Origin: CAVHXA01 sp963639765
GTDB taxonomy: Bacteria; Bacillota; Clostridia; Oscillospirales; Oscillospiraceae
Assembly (NCBI GenBank): GCA_963639765.1
Contig: CAVHXA010000005.1
Span: 1 to 64,000 of the forward strand
Length of the DNA: 64,000 nucleotides
Direction: 5' to 3'
Shown here: positions 16,919 through 25,393 of the stretch, piece by piece
Layout: the number at the start of each line of letters is the position of its first letter
How positions within the stretch are numbered: position 1 is the stretch's first letter
Translations under genes and position numbers: made by a program
The notes under the pieces: generated by a model
Databases searched by the model: none
The model's input: only the letters and a program-made list of their open reading frames with translations
Told to the model about the DNA's origin: nothing

Positions 16919-18743
16919 ACACGCCTCCCTTCATTAGCCTTGCGGCTCCGCAGGCCTGACACTGTCCGCGGCAGTCCGGTGTTGTGCGGCCCTGATAGGC
17001 CAGCTCGCGCTCGTGCCAGAAAAAGTCGCGCCGAAGCCCGATCGAGATGGTCTGCCAGGGGAAAATTTCGTCCTTTCCCCGTTGCCGACAGGCATAGAAA
17101 TCCATGTCTGCCCCACAGCGCCGAAAGCTTTCGAGCCAGCGGTCCATGGAAAAGTATTCGTTCCACGCGTCCAGCCTCGCTCCGTGCCTTACAACGTCCT
17201 CGAGCACCCTGCACAGGCGGCGGTCGCCGCGGGCCAGAACGGCCTCGAGATAGCTGATCTGCGAGTCGTGCCAGTTGTATACGATGCTGCGGTTGCGGAT
17301 GTGGTCCTTCAGCAGGCGGCAGCGGCGCTGGTATTCGTCGTGATCGATCTGCGCCTCCCACTGAAAGGGTGTGTTGGGCTTTGGAACAAAAAATGCCGTT
17401 GAGAGGGTGATGGTCACGCCTCTTTTTTTGTTGGAGGCATGCTCCTTCCATACGTTGAATACCTTGTCTGCCAGCTCGGCAATGCCGATTACGTCTTCGT
17501 CGGTTTCGGTGGGAAGGCCAAGCATGAAATAGAGCTTTACGGTGTTCCAGCCTCCGGAAAAGGCCAGTGCGCAGGTTCGCAGCACGTCTTCCTCGGTGAC
17601 GTTTTTGTTGATGACATCCCGCAGACGCTGGGTGCCGGCCTCGGGCGCAAAGGTCAGCCCGCTCTTTCGGACCTTCTGGACCTTTTGCATGATCTCAACC
17701 GAAAAGTTGTCTGCCCGCAGAGAGGGCAGCGAAAGGTTGATTCCGCGGGGAGTGCAGTAGTCGAGCATTCTGTCGGCAAACTCGCCGAGGTTTCGGTAGT
17801 CGCTGGTCGAGAGGCTTGAGAGGGTAGCCTCCTGATAGCCGGAATCCTTCAGGGATTCGGTAGCCTGCCGGACAAGCGTGTCCACACTTTTCGAGCGGAT
17901 CGGCCGATAGCAGAAGCCTGCCTGACAGAACCGGCAGCCGCGGATGCAGCCGCGAAATACCTCGATGTTTGTGCGGTCGTGGACGATCTCGGTGGACGGG
18001 ACAATTCCGTGGACGGGGTAATAGGCATGGTCGAGATCGAGAACCACACGCTTGACAACCTGCGCGGGAGCGCCCGGACGGGGTGTGATGGCTGCGATGG
18101 TCCCGTCGCTGTTGTAGGAAAAGGTATAAAAGGCGGGGACATAGATGCCCTCGATTTTTGACAGCTCCCACAGAAAGGCCTCTTTGGTCCAGCCCTCTTT
18201 TTTGGCCTTCTGATAGAGAGAAACGATTTCCACGGTCAGCTCCTCGCCCTCACCCAGCGAACAGAAATCGATAAAGTCGGCCAGCGGCTCGGGATTGTAT
18301 GTGCAGGTTCCGCCCGCAAAGACGATATGCTCAAGACCGGGCCGGTCGGCGGAGTGCAGCGGAATTCCGGCAAGATCCAGCATGTTCAGAACGTTGGTGT
18401 AGCTCATTTCATACCCGATCGAAAAGGCGATCATGTCGAAATCCTTTACCGGGTCGTGACTCTCGAGCGCCCACAGCGGCAGGCTGTTCTGCCGCATGAG
18501 CTCTTCCATGTCGCCCCACGGAGCAAAAACCCGCTCGCACCAGACTCCGGGCATATTGTTCATCACACCATACAGGATGCTCATGCCGAGGTTGGACATG
18601 CCGATCTCATAGGTGTCCGGAAAACAGAAGGCAACACGTACGTCGACGTCTGCCCTGTTTTTGACAATCTGGTTGTATTCTCCGCCCGTATAGCGGGCCG
18701 GCTTTTGTACCTTCGGCAGCAGTCTTGATAAAAGCTGTTCCAA
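16908..18743 (-). CDS. TIGR03960 B12-binding-domain radical SAM protein
   Basis: About 611 residues. The N-terminal portion has the B12-binding-like fold (PDTYEIGMSNLGMSIL, later IVFAGGTCTYNPEPLADF and FCSLGEGEE). The radical SAM core has the Fe-S motif C-x3-C-x2-C in FRGCIRGCRFCQ. Further on come TFAPEAGTQRLRDVINKN and a C-terminal Cys cluster in DCRGQCQACG. The start is uncertain. A GTG at 18752 has AAAGGA only 1 base away, while the TTG chosen here has it 10 bases away and yields MEQLLSRLLPKVQKPARY, the usual family opening. First gene of a five-gene operon. The classical B12 His of DxHxxG is not apparent. Confidence 0.88.
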   Translation of the reverse strand: MEQLLSRLLPKVQKPARYTGGEYNQIVKNRADVDVRVAFCFPDTYEIGMSNLGMSILYGVMNNMPGVWCERVFAPWGDMEELMRQNSLPLWALESHDPVKDFDMIAFSIGYEMSYTNVLNMLDLAGIPLHSADRPGLEHIVFAGGTCTYNPEPLADFIDFCSLGEGEELTVEIVSLYQKAKKEGWTKEAFLWELSKIEGIYVPAFYTFSYNSDGTIAAITPRPGAPAQVVKRVVLDLDHAYYPVHGIVPSTEIVHDRTNIEVFRGCIRGCRFCQAGFCYRPIRSKSVDTLVRQATESLKDSGYQEATLSSLSTSDYRNLGEFADRMLDYCTPRGINLSLPSLRADNFSVEIMQKVQKVRKSGLTFAPEAGTQRLRDVINKNVTEEDVLRTCALAFSGGWNTVKLYFMLGLPTETDEDVIGIAELADKVFNVWKEHASNKKRGVTITLSTAFFVPKPNTPFQWEAQIDHDEYQRRCRLLKDHIRNRSIVYNWHDSQISYLEAVLARGDRRLCRVLEDVVRHGARLDAWNEYFSMDRWLESFRRCGADMDFYACRQRGKDEIFPWQTISIGLRRDFFWHERELAYQGRTTPDCRGQCQACGAARLMKGGVCDA

Positions 18744-18938
18744 AGTGCGCACATCCTTTGTATGAAGTAGGGGAATCCATAATACGAAAGACACCGCATA
18801 ATTGCATCTGCGGACCCCGACGGTTTTTCCGCACACAAATCCGCCTGAAATACGCAAGGTCTTCCGGCGCTTTCACAACAAATCCGTGACGTAAAATTTC
18901 CCGTCTGATCCACCTGCCGCATTATGCGGTGTTCTTTA

Positions 18939-18972
18939 AAGAAAGAAGGCCACTCAATGGATAAGTGACCTT
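18939..18972 (-). terminator. Terminator after the 59-residue membrane protein
   Basis: Read leftward, AAGGTCACTT and AGTGGCCTT arms flank a short loop and are followed by TCTTTCTTT. It separates the small gene from the radical SAM operon. Confidence 0.7.
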
Positions 18973-18981
18973 CTCTGATGC

Positions 18982-19161
18982 TCAGTCATCTTCGAACTTG
19001 CTTTTAATGAGCTGGACAATCCAGACAATCAGGGACAGGGCTCCGATGCCGAATACAACGATGATTTTAACGGTAATTGCCTGTTCCTCGACATAATACA
19101 TGGCAGACAGAAGCCAGCAGATGATTGTGATGGCAATCTCCCATACGGCAGAGTTCTTCAT
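18982..19161 (-). CDS. Small two-helix membrane protein (59 aa)
   Basis: A complete short gene: ATG at 19161 with AGGTGG about 8 bases upstream and TGA at 18982. The protein starts MKNSAVWEIAITIICWLLSA, continues with a Glu-Glu turn, a second hydrophobic helix (VKIIVVFGIGALSLIVWIV) and a charged end KSKFEDD. It is therefore a hairpin of two membrane helices with both ends probably cytoplasmic. It has its own perfect consensus promoter, a ~130-base leader and its own terminator. I do not recognise the family; phage-holin-like or transporter-regulatory roles would be guesses. Confidence 0.75.
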   Translation of the reverse strand: MKNSAVWEIAITIICWLLSAMYYVEEQAITVKIIVVFGIGALSLIVWIVQLIKSKFEDD

Positions 19162-19298
19162 ATCATTTCCACCTTTCGTAATGTAGTGCCTCCGGACGGA
19201 TGGCCGGACTGTTTGCTGACAGGTACCGGAAAGCTGTTTTATCCGCCGGATTGCAGAACAGCAAATCTGCTGCCTGAAAACCTGCCAAACTGAACATG

Positions 19299-19327
19299 AT
19301 TATAAACACTTGCAGAGACGCTGTCAA
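19299..19327 (-). promoter_or_regulatory. Perfect consensus sigma-A promoter of the small membrane protein
   Basis: Leftward TTGACA (19322-19327), 17-base spacer, TATAAT (19299-19304): both hexamers and the spacer are ideal. The leader to the ATG at 19161 is about 130 bases and contains several complementary segments (for example GGCAGG with CCTGTC). Confidence 0.85.
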
Positions 19328-19361
19328 GGTGTTTGCGCTTTTTTGTATGACCGGCGCATGA

Positions 19362-20363
19362 CTAGCGATCCTCTCTGAAATAGGCCAGACCAAGACTCTT
19401 TGGCGGCTGATCCTCGCGTTTCCGGCGCATCGAAACGATCACCAGCACCAGAATGGTTACCACATAGGGCAGCATTTTGAAGATTTCCTGACTCGAACGC
19501 GTCATGGTGATGTGGATGCCCAGCAGTGCGCAGAGATCGGCAAAATAGAAATACAGCCAGCTGAGCGCACCGAACAGATACGAGCCCCAGACACCGCGGA
19601 CAGGCTTCCATGTGGCAAAGATCACAAGTGCAACCGCCAGCCAGCCGAGCGCCTCGATGCCGCCGTCGCTGGCCCAGGTCCCCTTGATGTAGTCCATGAT
19701 ATAATACAGACCGCCCAGACCCGAAATACCGGCGCCGATGCAGGTTGCGAGGTATTTGTATTTGACAACGTGGATACCGGCTGCATCCGCTGTGGCCGGG
19801 TCTTCGCCCACGGCGCGAAGATTCAGTCCCACACCGGTGTTTTTCAGAACGAACTGCGTGATAACGGCAATTACAATGGCAAGATATACCAGCCAGCCGA
19901 GAGAGCTGAACACGGGAACCGAATCCAGAAAGGGGAGCGTGGCGCGAAAGGCCGACGAGGAAACCGGAAGCGAAATCTGACCGACTCCGCCGGCCAGCTT
20001 GTTGAGCGAGCCTCCGTAGAAGCTGGCAAAGCCGCAGCCGAAGATGGTGAGCGTCAGGCCGGTTACGTTCTGGTTTGCCCGCAGCGTGATGGTCAGAAAG
20101 CTGTAGATCAGGCCGCCGAGCACAGACAGAAGCAGCGCGCACAGAAGCGCACAGAGCAGGCACAGCACAGGCAGGGGATTGGCAGAGGATGTTTCGTAGT
20201 AGAAGCCGCCGATCAGCCCGCCGACAGCGCCAAGGCTCATGATGCCGGGAACGCCGAGATTGAGATTGCCGGACTTTTCGGTGAGGATTTCACCGATTGC
20301 ACCAAACAGGATGACGGTCCCGAACCAGATGGAGGATTGAATCAGTGAGAGAATCTGCGTCAT
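19362..20363 (-). CDS. Nucleoside ABC transporter permease (YufQ-like)
   Basis: 333 residues, about nine hydrophobic segments, member of the BPD_transp_2 permease family. The family signature EILTEKSGNLNLGVPGIM is near the N-terminus, and GLNLRAVGEDPATADAAGI is the coupling-type loop. It is paired with the permease encoded just upstream; the two would form a heterodimeric channel for the BmpA-type importer. Its ATG at 20363 overlaps the TGA of the upstream permease gene by four bases, so translation is coupled. A much longer in-frame extension upstream is a shadow of the neighbouring gene. Last gene of the riboswitch-controlled unit. Confidence 0.93.
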   Translation of the reverse strand: MTQILSLIQSSIWFGTVILFGAIGEILTEKSGNLNLGVPGIMSLGAVGGLIGGFYYETSSANPLPVLCLLCALLCALLLSVLGGLIYSFLTITLRANQNVTGLTLTIFGCGFASFYGGSLNKLAGGVGQISLPVSSSAFRATLPFLDSVPVFSSLGWLVYLAIVIAVITQFVLKNTGVGLNLRAVGEDPATADAAGIHVVKYKYLATCIGAGISGLGGLYYIMDYIKGTWASDGGIEALGWLAVALVIFATWKPVRGVWGSYLFGALSWLYFYFADLCALLGIHITMTRSSQEIFKMLPYVVTILVLVIVSMRRKREDQPPKSLGLAYFREDR

Positions 20364-21466
20364 ACTTGCGCACGCTCCTTCCGGCTGCGGAAAACGAGCC
20401 GATAGTTCAGGAAAAATTCGCTGCCGAGGATAAAGAACAGGATGATGCCGATGATGATCTTGGAGGCATATTCGTTCAGGTTGTATACCGAGGCAATCTG
20501 CGACGCACCCTTTTCGAGGAAAACAAGCAGCGCGGCAATCAGAATCATCACGAACGTGTTGAATTTTGCAAGCCAGGCTACGATGATCGCCGTAAAGCCG
20601 CGGCCGCCTGCCGTGCTGGTGGAAATGGTATGCGAAGCGCCCGCCACGGCAATAAAGCCCGAAATCCCGCAGATCGCGCCGGAAAGGCACATGGTCCGGA
20701 TAAAGACCTTTCGCACGTTGATGCCAACATACCGCGCGGTATTCTCGCTTTCGCCCACAACCGCGATTTCGTAGCCGTGCTTGGAGCGCTTGAGATAGAC
20801 AAACATGGCGACAGTCAGAGCCATTACAATCAGAACATTGAGCAGATACTGCTGCCCGAGAATCGACGGAAACCAGCCCAGCTTTTCGCCCTGGTTGATT
20901 ACGCCAACCGAGTTGGACCCCGCCGGATGCTCCCATTTCGAGACAAAAAACGAGGTGAGCTGAATGGCGACATAGTTCATCATCAGGGTAAAGAGCGTTT
21001 CGTTGGTATTCCATCTGGCCTTGAACAGAGCGGGGACAACACCCCAGACAGCTCCGGCCAGGGCACTGACAAAAAGCATCAGAGCCAGCAGGCCCCATGT
21101 TGGAATCGAAGAGCCGAGATAAATCATGCAGGCCGCGGTTGCAATGCCGCCAACGAGAATCTGTCCCTCAGCGCCGATATTCCAGAAGCGCATACGAAAT
21201 GCGGGAGCAAGACCAACGCCGATGCACAGAAGCATCATGGTATCCCGGATGGTGATCCACGTGCGGCGCGCAGTGCCAAAGGCCCCGTCCCACATGGAAA
21301 CATAGACCTTCAGGGGACTCATTTTCACAATGGCATAGATGACAACCGCGCATACCAGCAGGGCAAGAATTACGGCGATCAGCCGCACGCCCCAGCGTTT
21401 CCACCAAACGGTACTGTCACGCTTGACGATGCGTACAAAAGGCTCTTTTGCACGGACTTCATTCAT
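20360..21466 (-). CDS. Nucleoside ABC transporter permease (YufP-like)
   Basis: 368 residues with an N-terminal cytoplasmic stretch and about nine to ten membrane segments. The family signature FRMRFWNIGAEGQILVGGI is present, as is FTLMMNYVAIQL, and the coupling loop GYEIAVVGESENTARYVGI. It works with the partner permease and the double ATPase to import purine nucleosides delivered by the BmpA lipoprotein. The start codon lies within the end of the ATPase gene (8-base overlap), indicating translational coupling. An Arg-rich C-terminus (SRKERAQV) is cytoplasmic. Confidence 0.93.
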   Translation of the reverse strand: MNEVRAKEPFVRIVKRDSTVWWKRWGVRLIAVILALLVCAVVIYAIVKMSPLKVYVSMWDGAFGTARRTWITIRDTMMLLCIGVGLAPAFRMRFWNIGAEGQILVGGIATAACMIYLGSSIPTWGLLALMLFVSALAGAVWGVVPALFKARWNTNETLFTLMMNYVAIQLTSFFVSKWEHPAGSNSVGVINQGEKLGWFPSILGQQYLLNVLIVMALTVAMFVYLKRSKHGYEIAVVGESENTARYVGINVRKVFIRTMCLSGAICGISGFIAVAGASHTISTSTAGGRGFTAIIVAWLAKFNTFVMILIAALLVFLEKGASQIASVYNLNEYASKIIIGIILFFILGSEFFLNYRLVFRSRKERAQV

Positions 21467-22997
21467 TTGTGTCGGCCCCCTCTCGCAGCTTGGTCATCAT
21501 CATGCCGATGTCTTCCTTGGTGACGGTTCTGGCGTCCGCGATGCCGTTGACCCTTCCGCCGCAGAGAACGAGAATGCGGTCACACAGCTCGATCAGAACG
21601 TCCAGATCCTCACCGACATACAGAACGGCAACGCCCTTTTTCTTCTGGGCATTGATCAGGTTGTAGATTGTGTAGGAGGAGTTGATGTCCAGACCGCGGA
21701 CGGCATAGGCAGTCATCAGAACGGTGGGAGCGTTTGCAATCTCCCGCCCGACCAGGACCTTTTGCACGTTGCCGCCCGAAAGCCGGCGAACCGGCACGTT
21801 CAGCCCGGGGGTAACCACCTGCAGCTCGTCGACCACCTTGCCGGCCAGCTGCTTCGGCGTTTTGCGGTCGGCAAAGATCGAGTGTCCGCTGCGAAAGCTG
21901 CGCAGCATCATGTTGTCGGTCAGGTCCATGCTGCCGACAAGGCCCATGCCAAGACGGTCTTCGGGGACAAATGAAAGAGAAACGCCCATCTGTGCAATCG
22001 CAAGAGGATCCTTGCCGATCAGATTTTCTTCTTCGCCGTTTTCCGGGAAATAGGAGATTTTTCCGCTTTCGACCTTCTGCAGACCGGCGATGGATTCGAG
22101 CAGTTCCTTCTGACCGCAGCCGGAAATGCCGGCAATGCCGAGAATTTCACCGCTGTAGGCGGTAAATGATACGTTGTCGAGCTTTGTGATTCCGTCGGAG
22201 TCACGTACGGTCAGGCCGGATACCTCGAGCCTTCGCTGCGGATGCACGGGCTCCGGACGTTCGATGTTGAGCGTGACCGGACGGCCGACCATCATGTTGG
22301 TCATTTCGGCAGCGTTGGTGTTTTTTGTGGGCATGTCACCGACAAATACGCCCTTGCGCAGCACGGCAACACGGTCGGAAATCGATTCTACCTCGTGGAG
22401 CTTGTGCGTAATGATCACAATGGCCTTTCCGTCGTTGCGCATGTTTCGCAGAACATGGAACAGACGCTCGGTTTCCTGCGGCGTAAGCACGGCCGTGGGC
22501 TCGTCGAGAATCAGAATGTCCGCACCGCGATAGAGAACCTTTACGATTTCAACCGTCTGCTTCTGAGAAACGGACATGTCGTAGATTTTCTGGTAGGGGT
22601 CGATCTCAAAGCCATAGAGGCTGCAGATGTCGCGGACCTTCTGTGCCACAGCCTTCATATCCAGAAGCTTTTGATCCTTCAGGCCCAGAATGATGTTTTC
22701 TGCGGCAGTAAAGACATCTACCAGCTTGAAGTGCTGGTGGATCATTCCTATGCCCAGAGAAAAGGCGTCGTGTGGCGAACGAATTGCCACGGCCCGGTTG
22801 TCTATATAGATCTGTCCTTCGTCGGGATAATAGATCCCCGAAAGCATGTTCATCAGCGTTGTCTTTCCGCTGCCGTTTTCACCCAGCAGCGCCAGAATCT
22901 CGCCGCGATAAATGTCCAGCCATACTCTGTCGTTTGCAAGAATGGTCCCAAATCGCTTGGTGATGTTTCGCATTTTAACGGCCGGCTCTGTATCCAA
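21459..22997 (-). CDS. Nucleoside ABC transporter ATP-binding protein, two ATPase domains
   Basis: About 512 residues with two fused ABC domains. The first has Walker A GENGSGKT, a signature-like MSVSQKQTVEIVKVL and Walker B LILDEPT. The second has a degenerate P-loop region (GISGCGQKEL), signature LSGGNVQKV and a Walker B replaced by VLMTAYAVRGLD. Such asymmetry is normal for this family (YufO/RbsA-like), where one site is catalytic. A TTG start at 22997 is chosen: GAGGTG lies 9 bases upstream and the protein then begins MDTEPAVKMRNITKRFG. The frame is open to a TTG at 23084, so the start is not certain. Confidence 0.92.
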   Translation of the reverse strand: MDTEPAVKMRNITKRFGTILANDRVWLDIYRGEILALLGENGSGKTTLMNMLSGIYYPDEGQIYIDNRAVAIRSPHDAFSLGIGMIHQHFKLVDVFTAAENIILGLKDQKLLDMKAVAQKVRDICSLYGFEIDPYQKIYDMSVSQKQTVEIVKVLYRGADILILDEPTAVLTPQETERLFHVLRNMRNDGKAIVIITHKLHEVESISDRVAVLRKGVFVGDMPTKNTNAAEMTNMMVGRPVTLNIERPEPVHPQRRLEVSGLTVRDSDGITKLDNVSFTAYSGEILGIAGISGCGQKELLESIAGLQKVESGKISYFPENGEEENLIGKDPLAIAQMGVSLSFVPEDRLGMGLVGSMDLTDNMMLRSFRSGHSIFADRKTPKQLAGKVVDELQVVTPGLNVPVRRLSGGNVQKVLVGREIANAPTVLMTAYAVRGLDINSSYTIYNLINAQKKKGVAVLYVGEDLDVLIELCDRILVLCGGRVNGIADARTVTKEDIGMMMTKLREGADTNE

Positions 22998-23091
22998 TCC
23001 CGCTGCACCTCGTTTCGTAGTTTTCGGATGAGAAAAACCAAGGGGAGAAGCCGTGGAGACAGCTCCTCCTCTATCGGTTTGCAATGATCTG

Positions 23092-24420
23092 TCAGCTCAG
23101 CTCCGTGATTCCGTCGATGCGCAGATCAAAATAGGGGGCGCTGCGGAATACGGTTTCCTGGAAGGCTCCGTCGGAAATGCACTCGTAGTCCTGGCCTTCG
23201 TAGAGAACGGCGGAATAGTCGGAGTTCATGGTGGAGGAATTGAAGGTGTGGGAGGTGATTGTCTCACCGCCGACGGTGAAGGTGGAGGTGTCAAAGACCT
23301 TGAGCGAGCCGTCGATGATCGCAGCCTCGACCTCGGCAACTTTTTCGGCAGTGCCTTCGGCACAGCTGCTGCCCAGCGTGGAGATCATGTTGGCACCCTC
23401 GGCATAACCGGCAGCCCAGTCAACGGCGATTTCCTCGCGCTTGCCTTCCTTGGCCAGGCCGAGAGCGTAGGTGTAGTAGGCAGCCCAGTTGTTCTGTGCG
23501 GAGGTCAGGATTGCGGTGGGAGCAACGGTCAGCATGTCGATGTTGTAGCCGACATAATAGCAGACAGAGCCGTTTGCAACGGCAGCCTCGATGGCGGAGG
23601 GACCGCCTGTTGAGTCGGCGTGCTGGCTGATGATGCAGCAGCCGCGTGCAAGCAGAGCCTCGGCAGCCTGCTGCTCGGCAGTGGCATCGGCCCAGGAGTT
23701 GGTGTAGGTGACATCCATGGAAACATTTTCTACAATGCTCTTTACGCCCAGATAGAAGGCGGTATAGCCGGAAACGACCTCGGCATAGGGATAGGCGCCA
23801 ACATAGCCGATCTTAACGGTTCCGTCGTCGTTGTAGTTGTTGTCGGAAAGGACGCCGTCTTCGATCATTTCGGCAAGCTTCATGCCGGCGACAACGCCGG
23901 AAACATAACGGGATTCGAAGGTGTGCGTGAAGAAGTTGTGCGTGTTTTCGCAGTTGTCAACCGCTGCGGTGTCGCCGGTGGCAATCAGGAAGGTTACGTC
24001 GGGGCATTCCTCGGCAGCCTGGGTCATGTAGCTCTGGTGTCCGTAGGAGTCGGAGATAATCACGTTGCAGCCGTGCTCTGCAAGGTCGATGGCAGCGTCG
24101 TAGCAGCCTTCGTCTTCGCCGATGTTGTATTTCCATACAACCTGCTCGGGATCGTTGTAGTCGATGCCCAGCGAATCACAGGCCTTCTGCACACCTTCCA
24201 TGTGCGCGAAATCATAGCCGATGGATTCATCGTGCAGCAGAATAACGCCGATCTTGAGAGCGGAATCGGCCGCAGTCTGAGCGGTTTCGGCTTCTGCTTC
24301 CGGTGCAGAGGCATCGGTCTGCGCGGCTGTTTCGGTTTCCTCTGCGGCCTTTTCGCTGCCGCAGGCAGCCAGACAGATCAGCATGGCCGCAGCCATCAGC
24401 AGTGCGAGGACTCTTTTCAT
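23092..24420 (-). CDS. BmpA-type nucleoside-binding lipoprotein
   Basis: 442 residues. Lipoprotein signal with lipobox LAAC (Cys20), then an acidic, Ala/Glu-rich linker, then a periplasmic-binding fold of the BMP (PnrA-like) family. Visible are KIGVILLHDESIGYDFAHMEG, VIISDSYGHQSYM, FESRYVSGVVAGMKLAE and VKIGYVGAYPYAEVVSGYTAF. The last is typical of the purine-nucleoside/basic-membrane-protein family. It captures ligand outside the membrane for the ABC importer encoded downstream. The ATG follows TTTGGAGGAG. The gene is the first behind a guanine-class riboswitch, which agrees with a purine substrate. Slightly longer than typical BmpA owing to the linker. Confidence 0.95.
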   Translation of the reverse strand: MKRVLALLMAAAMLICLAACGSEKAAEETETAAQTDASAPEAEAETAQTAADSALKIGVILLHDESIGYDFAHMEGVQKACDSLGIDYNDPEQVVWKYNIGEDEGCYDAAIDLAEHGCNVIISDSYGHQSYMTQAAEECPDVTFLIATGDTAAVDNCENTHNFFTHTFESRYVSGVVAGMKLAEMIEDGVLSDNNYNDDGTVKIGYVGAYPYAEVVSGYTAFYLGVKSIVENVSMDVTYTNSWADATAEQQAAEALLARGCCIISQHADSTGGPSAIEAAVANGSVCYYVGYNIDMLTVAPTAILTSAQNNWAAYYTYALGLAKEGKREEIAVDWAAGYAEGANMISTLGSSCAEGTAEKVAEVEAAIIDGSLKVFDTSTFTVGGETITSHTFNSSTMNSDYSAVLYEGQDYECISDGAFQETVFRSAPYFDLRIDGITELS

Positions 24421-24469
24421 TCGTGTCTCCTCCAAAAATGTATATTGCAGGACCTTTTGGTCGCTGCTG

Positions 24470-24504
24470 CAAAAGAAAAAAGCGCGAAGATATGGTCTTC
24501 GCGC
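24470..24504 (-). terminator. Riboswitch terminator before the nucleoside importer operon
   Basis: Leftward GCGCGAAGA/TCTTCGCGC stem (24482-24504) followed by a T-rich tail TTTTTTCTTTT (24470-24480). It lies between the purine aptamer and bmpA-like gene, as for an OFF switch. Confidence 0.85.
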
Positions 24505-24554
24505 GGACAAAACAACAAAGCCCGGAACAGCAGCACAGGCCCTGTGTGTTTTTG

Positions 24555-24621
24555 CCGATAGTCCGGTCATTTGAGGCGACCGGGTAGAAACTTCAAAACC
24601 ATATTATCTGAGATATATCGG
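24555..24621 (-). ncRNA. Guanine-class purine riboswitch aptamer
   Basis: Minus-strand P1 is CCGATA/TATCGG (ends of the interval). The core carries TAATATGG in the first loop, the invariant junction GTTTCTACC, a second hairpin CCGGTC/GACCGG with CAAAT in its loop, and GGACTAT at the end. The base in the specificity position is C (GACTAT), which in characterised members means guanine/hypoxanthine rather than adenine. Located 27 bases after the xpt stop and ahead of the nucleoside importer. Confidence 0.95.
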
Positions 24622-24647
24622 ACAGTATGAAATTGTGGCGGAGGGTC

Positions 24648-25220
24648 TCAGCAGAAGACGATGCCGGCGGTCGGATCCATCGAGGCAATTCGGGCCAGGG
24701 ATTCAACGCGGATGCCCATCTGCTCAAGCCTTTCGCGGCCGTGCTGATAGGATTTTTCGATGGCGGCACCGGCTCCGACAATCACGGAACCGGCCTGCCT
24801 GCAGAGCCTGACCAGACCGACCATCGCTTCGCCGCTGGCGAGAAAGTCGTCGATGATCAGGATTCTGTCGGTTGAAAGCAGGTATTCTCTGGAAACCGAG
24901 ATGTCGTTTACGGTTTGGTGCGTGTAGGAGCGCACGGGGGTGTGGTATACATCCGCAGACATGTTGCTGCCCCGGCTTTTTTTGGCATAGACCACCGGAC
25001 AGCCGAACTTCAGCGCCGTGATGCAGGCCAGACCGATCCCGGAAGCCTCGAGTGTGAGAATTTTGGTGACAGCTTCTCCGGCAAACAGACGATGCCATTC
25101 TTCGGCCATGGCAGAAAACAGAAAAACGTCCATCTGGTGATTTAAAAAACGATCGACCTTCAGTACGTCTCCTTCTCTGATCACGCCGTCTGCGAGGATG
25201 CGATTCTCCAGAATCTGCAT
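24648..25220 (-). CDS. xpt: Xanthine phosphoribosyltransferase
   Basis: 190 residues. It converts xanthine and PRPP to XMP in purine salvage. The PRPP motif ILIIDDFLASGEA is intact, as are the N-terminal NRILADGVIREGDVLKVDRFLNHQ and GIGLACITALKFGCPVVYAKK that define Xpt. The ATG at 25220 follows GCGGAGG. The gene has its own promoter and lies upstream of, not behind, the purine riboswitch. Salvage enzyme and importer may be co-transcribed by read-through, but only the importer would feel the switch. Confidence 0.96.
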   Translation of the reverse strand: MQILENRILADGVIREGDVLKVDRFLNHQMDVFLFSAMAEEWHRLFAGEAVTKILTLEASGIGLACITALKFGCPVVYAKKSRGSNMSADVYHTPVRSYTHQTVNDISVSREYLLSTDRILIIDDFLASGEAMVGLVRLCRQAGSVIVGAGAAIEKSYQHGRERLEQMGIRVESLARIASMDPTAGIVFC

Positions 25221-25263
25221 GGCAAACCTCCGCAACAGACTTTATCGATAGCAGGTGACTTTT

Positions 25264-25292
25264 ATTTTACAGAAGTCTTACGAATTTTGCAA
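25264..25292 (-). promoter_or_regulatory. sigma-A promoter of xpt
   Basis: Leftward TTGCAA (25287-25292), 17-base spacer, TAAAAT (25264-25269). The distance to the xpt ATG is about 43 bases, leaving no room for a leader riboswitch. Confidence 0.6.
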
Positions 25293-25352
25293 TACGCAAA
25301 GTGACGAGAATCGGTGCCTTTTCCCTGTCAATTCAGCCAAAACAACGAACTT

Positions 25353-25380
25353 CCGGCGGCAGCCGCGAATCTGCCGCCGG
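25353..25380 (-). terminator. Hairpin terminator after flavin reductase 1
   Basis: A perfect 10-bp stem CCGGCGGCAG/CTGCCGCCGG with an 8-base loop. Reading leftward, a moderately T-rich stretch follows. Confidence 0.6.
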
Positions 25381-25393
25381 ACAGAAACGGAAA

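Noticed and set aside
20345..21523. Rightward open frame across the permease genes (392 codons)
   Set aside because: It is opposite two overlapping permeases with clear family signatures and lacks a ribosome site.
25221..25393. Purine riboswitch upstream of xpt
   Set aside because: No GTTTCTACC junction or paired loops occur there; the aptamer is downstream of xpt at 24555-24621.
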